IMG/VR virus record: IMGVR_UViG_3300013116_000108
Span: 124,001-188,000 of that record
DNA: 64,000 nt
Strand: one strand, 5' to 3'
DNA from: a virus
Positions 17,528-24,024 of the stretch are shown one piece after another (the first letter of the stretch is position 1; each line of letters opens with the position of its first letter). The position numbers and the translations under genes were made by a program. The notes beneath the pieces are model-generated. The model was given only the letters and a program-made list of their open reading frames with translations. It had not been told where the DNA came from and did no database searches.

Positions 17528-18181
17528 TTATACATTATTTATTTCTTTTTCGAACTGTTCAAACGTGATTTCTCTGTGATTTGAGCATTCTTTCCATTGT
17601 TCTGGCACAAAATTATTCAAAGCACCTATTCTAGCAAAATTTTTATCTGAATATTCTAACATTATTCGTCTAATTTGATCGACCCAGTTCATATAATATG
17701 TTGCGGCCGCTGTAGAAGGCTTGTAAGCATTTGTGCCGGAATATATATTATTAATATCATTGTCTCTATCACCCACACCCATTAGATCAAATCCCATAAA
17801 ATAAATGTATCTGTGACCTTCAAAACAGGCATAAGTTAAAGCAACAGGGCCACTACTATATCCCCAATTATGCTCTATTTTTCTACTATGTATATTTTCG
17901 TAATCAGTATCTTGCCACTTTCTATCCACGTGTGTTTTAATAAGTTTGCCAGGCCGTCTTGTATAAAAAGGAATTTTAGCAGGAATATTTTCTAAAACAT
18001 CAGGATTAATTTCTGATAGCTCTATCTCTTCTCTCATTTTGTCATCAGTAGCAATTAAAACATCAGGGAGAAAATCTCTATATAAAGCGTTACAGCCATA
18101 TATAGTTCCTTTGCCTCTTAATGTATTTAAATCAAAATGAGATCTTGATAATCCGTTGCCAATTACAAATGCTTTATCCAT
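17528..18181 (-). CDS. Glycosyltransferase-42/DUF115-like protein (paralogue 2)
   Basis: 217 residues, with GAAGG before ATG. It starts directly with the Rossmann-like strand AFVIGNGLSRSHFDLNTLRG, then IYGCNALYRDFLPDVLIATD, a middle with paired Arg/Lys (FYTRRPGKLIK), then WGYSSGPVALTYACFEGHRY and IYFMGFDLMG. The GNG.S start, the SSG turn and the GFD end recall GT42 sialyltransferases and DUF115/MptE-like proteins. It lacks the ~40-residue N-terminal extension of its paralogue at 5306-6067. It lies between two fibre-type genes, so a virion or cell-surface glycan is a possible target. No catalytic residue can be fixed without a structure model. Confidence 0.45.
   Translation of the reverse strand: MDKAFVIGNGLSRSHFDLNTLRGKGTIYGCNALYRDFLPDVLIATDDKMREEIELSEINPDVLENIPAKIPFYTRRPGKLIKTHVDRKWQDTDYENIHSRKIEHNWGYSSGPVALTYACFEGHRYIYFMGFDLMGVGDRDNDINNIYSGTNAYKPSTAAATYYMNWVDQIRRIMLEYSDKNFARIGALNNFVPEQWKECSNHREITFEQFEKEINNV
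17536..17543 (-). promoter_or_regulatory. Late-promoter-like box inside the end of the GT42-like gene
   Basis: AATAAATA on the minus strand, seven of eight consensus bases, 20 bases before the 17515 ATG. It would give the short fibre genes a late transcript. Confidence 0.45.
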
Positions 18182-18197
18182 TATATACCTTCAAAAA

Positions 18198-18234
18198 AAA
18201 ATGACTGCTAATAATAGTAATTAGCAGTCATTTT
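18198..18234 (-). terminator. Strong intrinsic terminator
   Basis: Perfect 15-base-pair stem AAAATGACTGCTAAT / ATTAGCAGTCATTTT with a seven-base loop, followed on the minus strand by a run of Ts. It ends the 18256-18633 transcript. Confidence 0.9.
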
Positions 18235-18255
18235 GAATTATAATGATCTATCTGA

Positions 18256-18633
18256 TTAGATAGCAACTATTGTCATTTTATTAACAGCAGAGTCATCCGA
18301 AATTGACCATGTGTATCTTACACCGTCAAAATCAGTACAAGATCTGTTGTACATTTTTTTGATATTTTTATAAGTTGTAGTACCGTTAATTACAGCAGAA
18401 ATAGACATTTCGTTAGCGCCTAAGTTCTCAGATGCTTTATCAACTAGTGTACATACACCTTCGTTACCTGAATCATCTTTAGCATCATCAACTAAAAATT
18501 TGTTTGATGATCTTTGTGATTTAATCATTCCTTGTACTGAAGCCGAGTTTGAACCTACTTTACAGTTAACATTAATGTTACCTGAATCTGTATCAACTTC
18601 ACCAAAGTGTTTTTTATTTACTGGACGTCCCAT
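18256..18633 (-). CDS. Conserved small virion protein (function unknown)
   Basis: 125 residues starting GRPVNKKHFGEVDTDSGNIN. The MGRPVNK..FG start is shared by small proteins of marine T4-like phages that I recall as hypothetical or structural. It is mainly short beta strands with charged turns and two Cys (VNCKVGSN, GVCTLVD), plus NRSCTDFDG near the end. AGGAG precedes ATG. It is a single-gene unit: late promoter 18723-18730, a folded leader of about 84 bases, and a very strong terminator. Such an isolated, strongly terminated unit suggests an abundant virion protein, for example a capsid decoration protein. Confidence 0.55.
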   Translation of the reverse strand: MGRPVNKKHFGEVDTDSGNINVNCKVGSNSASVQGMIKSQRSSNKFLVDDAKDDSGNEGVCTLVDKASENLGANEMSISAVINGTTTYKNIKKMYNRSCTDFDGVRYTWSISDDSAVNKMTIVAI

Positions 18634-18717
18634 TTTTTTCTCCTAAGTTACGTTTTAAGTAATACGCGGTGGGTCAATTCCGCATAAGTCCACACCATTT
18701 GTGGCACGATTTTTGAC
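18634..18717 (-). promoter_or_regulatory. Structured 5' leader of the 18256-18633 gene
   Basis: The predicted late transcript has an 84-base leader containing two hairpins: CCACA/TGTGG with a five-base loop, and GCGG/CCGC with a ten-base loop, followed by the AGGAG site. The stems could protect or stimulate a highly expressed message. Confidence 0.4.
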
Positions 18718-18722
18718 AGTAG

Positions 18723-18730
18723 TATTTATC
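18723..18730 (-). promoter_or_regulatory. T4-type late promoter
   Basis: GATAAATA on the minus strand, seven of eight consensus bases, overlapping the stop codon of the upstream gene. Confidence 0.6.
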
Positions 18731-19347
18731 TAAATAATATACTTTTTAACAACCTCATAAACACATTTATGACCGTAAGCATTAAGTTTTCTATCAGGGG
18801 CACAATCTTTATAAAAAGAACCAACATTAGTTAAATCAGGATGTTGCTCCATTACCCAACCCCAAAATTGATTTATATCACCTCTGTTTATATATGGTAT
18901 AACTATTAATTTATCTGTAGATTTTCTATAACTTTCTTGTATAAAAATTAAACACTTTTTATTATGAGCCCAACTATTTAATATATCATATGTAAAATTA
19001 GATTGCCATTCGCAATACTCGTGTGTCATATGAGGTCCTAAATTTTCTGTAATGTTATGTAAAGGTCCTGTTACGTCCCAGTTTAATGATCTGTTTGACG
19101 AGGGCATTACACTAACAAAAAAATCATTATAACCATTATCTATATTACTTTTTAAAATTGTACTAGCATAATACAACGGACTAATGCCTATTGTGTGTTC
19201 TTTTGATGGCTTATGTAATGTTATAACATTTTCAAAATCTTTACCTAACAACTCCCACCAGTGTTCTCCAGATTTTACATTAAAGCCATTATATGGCCCA
19301 GGACTTGCTATAAGTTGATCGCCGTATGTTATTAAATTTTTGCCCAT
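18730..19347 (-). CDS. Uncharacterised protein, possibly SGNH-hydrolase-like
   Basis: I choose ATG 19347 (GKNLITYGDQLIAS, 205 residues); an ATG at 19362 overlaps the -10 box of its own promoter. The first strand runs into YGDQL where SGNH/GDSL hydrolases have GDS. There is a mid WDVTGP and a near-C-terminal CAPDRKLNAYGHKCVYEVVK, similar in layout to the D..H..G block of SGNH hydrolases. The nucleophile serine is not in its usual place, so this is only a weak resemblance. It has its own sigma70-type promoter and an overlapping late box, and sits alone between the ncRNA and the structural genes. No Shine-Dalgarno sequence is visible. Confidence 0.4.
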   Translation of the reverse strand: MGKNLITYGDQLIASPGPYNGFNVKSGEHWWELLGKDFENVITLHKPSKEHTIGISPLYYASTILKSNIDNGYNDFFVSVMPSSNRSLNWDVTGPLHNITENLGPHMTHEYCEWQSNFTYDILNSWAHNKKCLIFIQESYRKSTDKLIVIPYINRGDINQFWGWVMEQHPDLTNVGSFYKDCAPDRKLNAYGHKCVYEVVKKYII

Positions 19348-19352
19348 AATAT

Positions 19353-19360
19353 TATTTAAC
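19353..19360 (-). promoter_or_regulatory. Late-type box five bases before ATG 19347
   Basis: GTTAAATA on the minus strand keeps the TAAATA core. If read by gp55 polymerase, transcription would start on the A of the ATG. Confidence 0.35.
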
Positions 19361-19386
19361 ATAATATATTCTCAAAAAAATGTCAA
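19358..19386 (-). promoter_or_regulatory. Sigma70-type promoter for the 19.3-kb orphan gene
   Basis: TTGACA (19381-19386), 17-base spacer, TATGTT (19358-19363) on the minus strand. The start would be about seven bases before the chosen ATG. Confidence 0.5.
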
Positions 19387-19401
19387 CCAAAAAATAGTCA
19401 T

Positions 19402-19696
19402 AAAAAAAGGTAAACACGAAGTTTACCTTTTCTCTTTTACTTTACCGTGAGTAAAAACGTGTGTATTAAGGCACAACCCTAAACAAGCAAAATAGGGAGG
19501 ACTCGGTTATACCTCCAACCCCTTGACCGGATACCATTCCTAATCCAGGGAGCCTAGTTCCGCTCGGTAGAGCGATGTGATTCTTAGTTTCTCAACTTTG
19601 AACCTGGGTACCACCCCTAACTAGCCTAGTTCGACGCTCTGGTAAACGCCTCTTCCTAGCACTATAAACAAAAGTTAATTATTCTTTTGTTGCTAT
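19402..19696 (-). ncRNA. Novel noncoding RNA, about 295 nt, own promoter and terminator
   Basis: There is no plausible coding frame, yet the stretch has a complete transcription unit on the minus strand: TTGACA-17-TATATT promoter (19703-19731) and an 11-bp terminator (19405-19431). It is GC-richer than its surroundings and folds locally: CGCTC/GAGCG closed by four bases (19561-19574) and GGAGG/CCTCC (19496-19516). Two related units of about 76 bases lie in tandem (near 19526-19574 and 19602-19650), sharing AGCCTAGTTC, a GG.TACCA..CCTAA block and a GCTC.GGTA block. It is not a recognisable tRNA, tmRNA, 6S or RNase P RNA. The terminator of gp23 upstream means it is not just the tail of the capsid message. 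Confidence 0.65.
19405..19431 (-). terminator. Intrinsic terminator of the ncRNA
   Basis: Eleven-base-pair stem AAAAGGTAAAC / GTTTACCTTTT with loop ACGAA and a run of Ts on the minus strand. Ts also follow on the plus strand, so it could work both ways. Confidence 0.85.
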
Positions 19697-19702
19697 GTTA
19701 CT

Positions 19703-19731
19703 AATATAGCAAACATTTACTATATTGTCAA
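19703..19731 (-). promoter_or_regulatory. Near-consensus sigma70 promoter of the ncRNA
   Basis: TTGACA (19726-19731), a 17-base spacer and TATATT (19703-19708) on the minus strand. This is the best sigma70 match in the window. The transcription start is expected near 19696. Confidence 0.8.
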
Positions 19732-19773
19732 CCTTTTTTTTAATTTTTTTGGAAAAAGATATTTTGGCCAAAA

Positions 19774-19797
19774 AGAAAGGCGCCTAAGCGCCTTTCT
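19774..19797 (-). terminator. Intrinsic terminator after gp23
   Basis: Ten-base-pair stem AGAAAGGCGC / GCGCCTTTCT with loop CTAA, followed by Ts on the minus strand, 25 bases past the capsid stop codon. Confidence 0.9.
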
Positions 19798-19821
19798 AAA
19801 TACTTCTAAAGTTCTTTACTA

Positions 19822-20994
19822 TTAAGCAAACGAGATGTTTGACATAGCAATTTCACCCAAGTAGTCACCAGCATTACCAAGTGATGATGCTGTGTTAGTT
19901 AACTCAACATAACCGTATCTAGTCATGAAGCCAACTACTGGCTCTAAAGTATCAGGATCAAGTACAACACCTGAAGACATTAGAGGAACGTATGGGCAAT
20001 AGAACGCCGCCGCGTCTGCTTCGCTTGAACCTTTGTATCCAACTAGTACTGCTGAGTCATCAGCCGCATAAGTGTCTACGTAGATTTTCATAGCGCCATT
20101 CAATGTACCTACAAACTTGTTGTTTGTTGGTGCTTCAAATGAACCTTCAGTTGTTCTTGCGAACGCTGAAGTAGAAGCAGATTGAAGTACTGTAAGAGCT
20201 TGTGGAGAAACCACAGCCCAGTTACCAGCACCACGTCTAGTTCTTTGAGCAATTTTATTTGCTGTTCTGTTGATTAATACAGCCAGAGCCGCATGTTCGT
20301 CACCAACGTAAGTAGCAGTACCACTTACAGCCGTTTGGTTGTAAGTTTCTTCAGTAGCCGCTAGTGATCTTAAAGAAGTAAGAACTTCTTGGTCGATCTC
20401 AGCAGTAATTTCTTGAGCCAAAGCGGCCATAATTTCTGCTTCAACGTCGATTCCGTGCATTGATTGAGCGTCTTGAGCCGATTCAAATGTCCAACGAGCT
20501 GATAATTTACGAGTTTTCGCTTCAACTGGTTGCTTTAAGATTTGAATGTTCAATTTCTTACCTGGTGCACCTTCTAAAGTAGCCGTAGAAGCACCTGCTC
20601 CTGGGTTACTATCGTTACCTGAGTAAGATTCTGCAATCTTGAACGGAGATAATGCTTCGTCACCAGCAGTGATGTTTGTAGCACCACCTGTAGTAGTATC
20701 AGCATATCTAACTCTTAGTGTATGAATTTGACCTACTGGGCCTTGCATAGGCTGAACACCAACGATTTCGTTAGCGATAACAGTAGGCATAACACGTCTG
20801 ATTACTGGTAGTATCACACGGTTTAATGTAGCAACGTTACCGGCAGATGTCGCGCCAGCAGTTGCCGCCTCTTTTAAGTATGAGCGGGTATTCTCTAAAA
20901 CAACGCTCATAGTTGATTTAGAATTTCCATCTAAACCTTCCATAAGTGCCGATTTAGTATCATCCCAACGGCTTTCAATTAATGTATCTGACAT
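19822..20994 (-). CDS. 23: Major capsid protein gp23
   Basis: 390 residues; T4 gp23 is 521. The conserved HK97-fold core starts at VILPVIRRVMPTVIANEIVG then VQPMQGPVGQIHTLRVRYAD, matching VRRAIPNLIAFDICGVQPM..PTGQ in T4. Later blocks are RKLSARWTFESAQDAQSMHG, ALAQEITAEIDQEVL, INRTANKIAQRTRRGAGNW, and the end CPYVPLMSSGVVLDPDT with GFMTRYGYVEL. The shorter length reflects a short prohead arm and loss of the T4 insertion domain. A hydrophobic-x-Glu site for the prohead protease is seen as LKE (residues 40-42). It is the last gene of the capsid block and is followed by a strong terminator. GGGAGAC precedes ATG. Confidence 0.95.
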   Translation of the reverse strand: MSDTLIESRWDDTKSALMEGLDGNSKSTMSVVLENTRSYLKEAATAGATSAGNVATLNRVILPVIRRVMPTVIANEIVGVQPMQGPVGQIHTLRVRYADTTTGGATNITAGDEALSPFKIAESYSGNDSNPGAGASTATLEGAPGKKLNIQILKQPVEAKTRKLSARWTFESAQDAQSMHGIDVEAEIMAALAQEITAEIDQEVLTSLRSLAATEETYNQTAVSGTATYVGDEHAALAVLINRTANKIAQRTRRGAGNWAVVSPQALTVLQSASTSAFARTTEGSFEAPTNNKFVGTLNGAMKIYVDTYAADDSAVLVGYKGSSEADAAAFYCPYVPLMSSGVVLDPDTLEPVVGFMTRYGYVELTNTASSLGNAGDYLGEIAMSNISFA

Positions 20995-21013
20995 TTTTAT
21001 GTCTCCCTTATAA

Positions 21014-22096
21014 TTACATTCCAGCCAATTTCTGAAGAAGAACTATGTTGCCTTCATCAGCGTCTTGGCTTTGTTTAGTTTTATTTCCAGTAACTTCTCT
21101 ACGAGTTTCCGCTAAAACTTCTTTCTTTGGTGCCTCGTCTTTTAGTACTGCTGGCAAATATTTGTCGTATGCTGATTGTATCTTATCAGTTGCGACACTT
21201 TCGAGTAAACTTTGCATTACTTCAGCCTGCTTGTTTGCTAACGGCTTCATTAATTCATTGAGTTTTTCTTTTCTTTCGATACCCTCGTTAATTTGCTCAA
21301 TTCTTGCCTTTTGAGCTTCAACTTCTTTAGCAGATGCTTCTGATTTCTCAGTTGCTTCTTTTAATTGCTTGTCTTTGTCAACAATTACTGCTTCTAAATC
21401 TTTCATTTCTTGATTTTCATTCAAGTAACTAGTAGAATATTCAGCGGCAAATGTTTCAAACAATTTGCGACCAAAGTTGTTTTCACGAGCCTGTTTGATA
21501 TCTTCTTTAAGTTGAGTTAGTTCGTCTCTTAAAGTACCTGTTACGGCTTCCTTAACAAGTTTGCTTGATTTCTCTACAAATTTCTTCTTGAGTGTATCAA
21601 GTTGATCTTTTGCTTCAGCAACTAATCTTACTTTAGTTTCCACAACGTCTTTCTTATCTTTGTGGAATTCAGTAATTTCAGATGCTAAGTTTTCAATTAC
21701 AAACTTTTCAAGTTTTTCCATTGTAGCAGACTGTGACTTACGATCTGATCTAAGTTCACTAATTTCTTCTGCTAATTTCTTAACTAGGAAATTATTAAAC
21801 TTTTCAGCAGATTCAGTCATTTTCGCATTAAGTTTAACACGATCTTCTGCTAATGCTTTCTTTTCAGCAACTACTTGCTCAATTTCAGCACTTAGGTTTT
21901 CCGTAACCATCTTATCGAGAGCCTCAACCATAGTTTGTTTATCATGCTCATAACGTCCGGCGAATTCCTCGCGGAGATCCTGAGTAACTTCTTCACGGAT
22001 TTCTTTTAACTTGGTATCCCAAGCCTCAGTAATCTGTGCTCTAGTTTCCTCATTCACTAAATCGCTATCAAGCAACGGTTTGATGACTTCTAACAT
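21014..22096 (-). CDS. 22: Prohead scaffold (core) protein gp22
   Basis: 360 residues from ATG 22096 (LEVIKPLLDSDLVNEETR); a TTG three codons earlier lies only about two bases from the GGAG site, whereas ATG 22096 is spaced about nine bases from it. It is almost entirely charged coiled coil (Lys/Glu-rich heptads from residue ~30 to ~290), with no Cys. The C-terminus becomes less helical (DEAPKKEVLAETRREVTG) and ends in LLQKLAGM. T4 gp22 is the main scaffold that shapes the prohead and is then digested by gp21. The location between protease and capsid genes is the conserved T4 order. Its length exceeds T4 gp22 (269). Confidence 0.9.
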   Translation of the reverse strand: MLEVIKPLLDSDLVNEETRAQITEAWDTKLKEIREEVTQDLREEFAGRYEHDKQTMVEALDKMVTENLSAEIEQVVAEKKALAEDRVKLNAKMTESAEKFNNFLVKKLAEEISELRSDRKSQSATMEKLEKFVIENLASEITEFHKDKKDVVETKVRLVAEAKDQLDTLKKKFVEKSSKLVKEAVTGTLRDELTQLKEDIKQARENNFGRKLFETFAAEYSTSYLNENQEMKDLEAVIVDKDKQLKEATEKSEASAKEVEAQKARIEQINEGIERKEKLNELMKPLANKQAEVMQSLLESVATDKIQSAYDKYLPAVLKDEAPKKEVLAETRREVTGNKTKQSQDADEGNIVLLQKLAGM

Positions 22097-22101
22097 ATTG
22101 G

Positions 22102-22734
22102 TCAACTCCTAACTTTTAGTTCTTGGATGAGCTTTAATACTTCATCCTTTAAATACCTCTGTACCTTATTATCATGCTGTGCTTCTTTGGCAATTTCTAA
22201 AACTTTATGACCATGTGTCATGTTCAAAAGTCCTTCGTATATTGCCGTAGGGTAGGCATTAGGTGCAGAAGGTTGTGCTACGACATCTATCGTAACTATC
22301 TCGAATTCGCTCACCTGTCCGGTGGCTTCATTGACATTGCCGCTTCCGCGACTGCTTACTCCCAATTTTACACCATTGTCCACCATAGTTTTCACTAGTT
22401 GTCCCATTGGTGTAGGGAGAATCTTTAATTTACCAAATCCGTTTGGACCATCCATCCACATATTTTCTACCATGTGGCATACCCTGTCTAGGTTAACTTG
22501 TAACCCTTCTGGGTGGTCTACTTCTCCAAGGACGCTATTGCCTGTAGAGATTTGGTCATTTAATGTTTTTACTGCCGAAGCAATTTCGTTCACAGGATAT
22601 ACACGTTGGTTAGCATTTTTTACCCCACCTTGTATACAAATTCCTTTCATGTACAAGTCCTTGCCTTCGTTAGCAGATTCTATTACTAGATTTGCTTGAT
22701 CGAACGTTAAGTTTTCTTGTAGTAAAGGTTTCAT
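22102..22734 (-). CDS. 21: Prohead maturation protease gp21
   Basis: 210 residues, close to T4 gp21 (212). The herpes-type protease signatures are clear: GEVDHP with catalytic His74, and GVSSRG with the serine nucleophile at 127-128. The lead-in MKGICIQGGVKNANQRVYP and the following SEFEIVTIDVVAQPSAP are also diagnostic. It cleaves scaffold and capsid precursor at hydrophobic-x-Glu sites during head maturation. Its stop lies six bases before the gp22 start. GGAAATG gives the ATG a weak SD. Confidence 0.95.
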   Translation of the reverse strand: MKPLLQENLTFDQANLVIESANEGKDLYMKGICIQGGVKNANQRVYPVNEIASAVKTLNDQISTGNSVLGEVDHPEGLQVNLDRVCHMVENMWMDGPNGFGKLKILPTPMGQLVKTMVDNGVKLGVSSRGSGNVNEATGQVSEFEIVTIDVVAQPSAPNAYPTAIYEGLLNMTHGHKVLEIAKEAQHDNKVQRYLKDEVLKLIQELKVRS

Positions 22735-22745
22735 TTCCTATGTCC

Positions 22746-23630
22746 TTATTTTGTTACCGGCTTTGGTGCTGGCTTTAACGCTTGTTTTCCGCCTGGCTTG
22801 TTTTGGTTTCCAGCGTCAGAAGTTTTTGGAGATGCCGCTTTAGCACCTTTTTCTTCTGCTGAGCCTTTAGCGATATTACCGGCAGAACCGCCCATATCGT
22901 TTTTGCCTGCTACTGGACCTGATTTTCCTTCGCCGCCTTCTGAAGTTACTGGAGCAGGTGCTTTTTGTGTATATTCTACAACTTGCTCTGCTTCTTCTTC
23001 AACTTCGTCTTTTGCTTCTTCAACTGGTGCTTCTTCGCCTTCAAACGCTACTGCTTCTTCAGGTTCCATGTCCATTTCTGGTTCCATGTCATCTGCTGGT
23101 GCTTCGTCGTCTGCTGGAGCATCGCCAGTCATATTTTCAAATTCTGATCTTAAATCATCAATCGCAGTTTGAAGGTCTAAAATTTCATCTTCCATACGCT
23201 CAGCGTCTTCTGGATCCATTTTTTCTTCACCTGCGTCTAAGCCCATGTCGTCAGCCATGTCGCCAGCGTCTGCTTCAGGATCTTCATCCTCAGCATCGTC
23301 TTCGCCCATGCCTACTTCGTCGGCTTTAATGTCAGCAACCAAATCAGCAGTTTCGTCTTGAGACAAGTTTTCTTCAACTTCGTCTGTCGCTTCTTCTACT
23401 TTTTCTTCGGATGCTTCTTCTACTGTTTCGTCGGCTTCTTCCACTTTTTCGTCTGCTTCTTCAACTGCTTCTTCTGAAGCCTCATCGATATCAGCAAGAT
23501 CTTCTTCGTCGATTAAGTTTTCGTAAATTTTACGAGACTCATCAACAGCGATCTCATGAAAAAGGTCTTTAGCCTTATCTTCTTCCTCATTGACTACTAG
23601 TTCAATAAGTGATTTCCATTTGTCATTCAT
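22746..23630 (-). CDS. Highly acidic prohead core protein
   Basis: 294 residues. A helical N-terminus (NDKWKSLIELVVNEEEDKAK, residues 1-45) resembles T4-like core proteins. Residues ~45-220 are nearly all Glu, Asp and Ala (repeats such as VEEADEKVEEADE), then a Pro/Ala/Lys/Gly tail that is basic. The gene lies between gp21 and gp20, where T4 has the internal proteins gp67 and gp68. A role as prohead core or internal protein that is degraded or retained with DNA is likely. The strong acid-then-base layout could let it bind both scaffold and DNA. AAGGAG precedes ATG. Confidence 0.65.
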   Translation of the reverse strand: MNDKWKSLIELVVNEEEDKAKDLFHEIAVDESRKIYENLIDEEDLADIDEASEEAVEEADEKVEEADETVEEASEEKVEEATDEVEENLSQDETADLVADIKADEVGMGEDDAEDEDPEADAGDMADDMGLDAGEEKMDPEDAERMEDEILDLQTAIDDLRSEFENMTGDAPADDEAPADDMEPEMDMEPEEAVAFEGEEAPVEEAKDEVEEEAEQVVEYTQKAPAPVTSEGGEGKSGPVAGKNDMGGSAGNIAKGSAEEKGAKAASPKTSDAGNQNKPGGKQALKPAPKPVTK

Positions 23631-23678
23631 GTTCGAACTCCTTGTTAATACACGAGATATGGCGCATTTTCGTAATAG

Positions 23679-23686
23679 TATTTACA
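23679..23686 (-). promoter_or_regulatory. Late-type promoter before the acidic core protein
   Basis: TGTAAATA on the minus strand, seven of eight consensus bases. The expected start is near 23673, with AAGGAG in the leader. Confidence 0.5.
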
Positions 23687-23774
23687 AATATGCTAATATA
23701 ATTCGTTAAAACATCAGATAATCGCAACTTTTGGCAATATTTCTGATATTTTATTGTTTTTAATTAATTGTTGT

Positions 23775-24008
23775 TTATAAATCGTCGCCTGAGTCTTGTT
23801 GCCCGTACTGTGCCTTAATTTTCTCTATCATTTTTGATTTTTCAAATTTCTTGGCGTCATGCATTCTTCTCAAGCCATTGATTTGACCCAAAGTAAGTTT
23901 ACTCTTTCGAGTGTTACCTTGTACAATGATACTTTGATCCTGTTCAGGATCGTAAAAATCTTTTAAATTATTTTTACTGTCTTTATTATCTAATTCAAAT
24001 AGTTTCAT
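23775..24008 (-). CDS. Small conserved protein at the gp67 position
   Basis: 77 residues: KLFELDNKDSKNNLKDFYD, then RKSKLTLGQINGLRRMHDAK and EKSKMIEKIKAQYGQQDSGD. The basic LTL.QIN.LR..HD block is shared by small proteins next to gp20 in marine T4-like phages. By position it corresponds to T4 gp67, but the sequence similarity is not convincing. A helix-rich DNA or scaffold contact is plausible. It starts 17 bases after gp20 ends, with no Shine-Dalgarno sequence, but with a late box exactly five bases before the ATG. Confidence 0.6.
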   Translation of the reverse strand: MKLFELDNKDSKNNLKDFYDPEQDQSIIVQGNTRKSKLTLGQINGLRRMHDAKKFEKSKMIEKIKAQYGQQDSGDDL

Positions 24009-24013
24009 GTTAA

Positions 24014-24021
24014 TATTTATT
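24014..24021 (-). promoter_or_regulatory. Late promoter five bases before an ATG (leaderless arrangement)
   Basis: AATAAATA on the minus strand, seven of eight consensus bases. The predicted transcription start is base 24008, the A of the start codon. Confidence 0.55.
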
Positions 24022-24024
24022 CAA

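Noticed and set aside
19540-19600. tRNA gene suggested by GCTCGGTAGAGC, like a D-arm
   Set aside because: The stem is a simple five-pair hairpin with a four-base loop; no acceptor stem, anticodon arm or T-arm can be drawn around it on either strand.
19822-20994. gp23 as a truncated or broken capsid gene because it is much shorter than in T4
   Set aside because: All core blocks are present in order and a short form is normal for marine T4-like phages.
22958-23329. Leu/Arg-rich plus-strand frames opposite the acidic core protein
   Set aside because: Low-complexity reverse reading of Glu/Asp/Ala codons.
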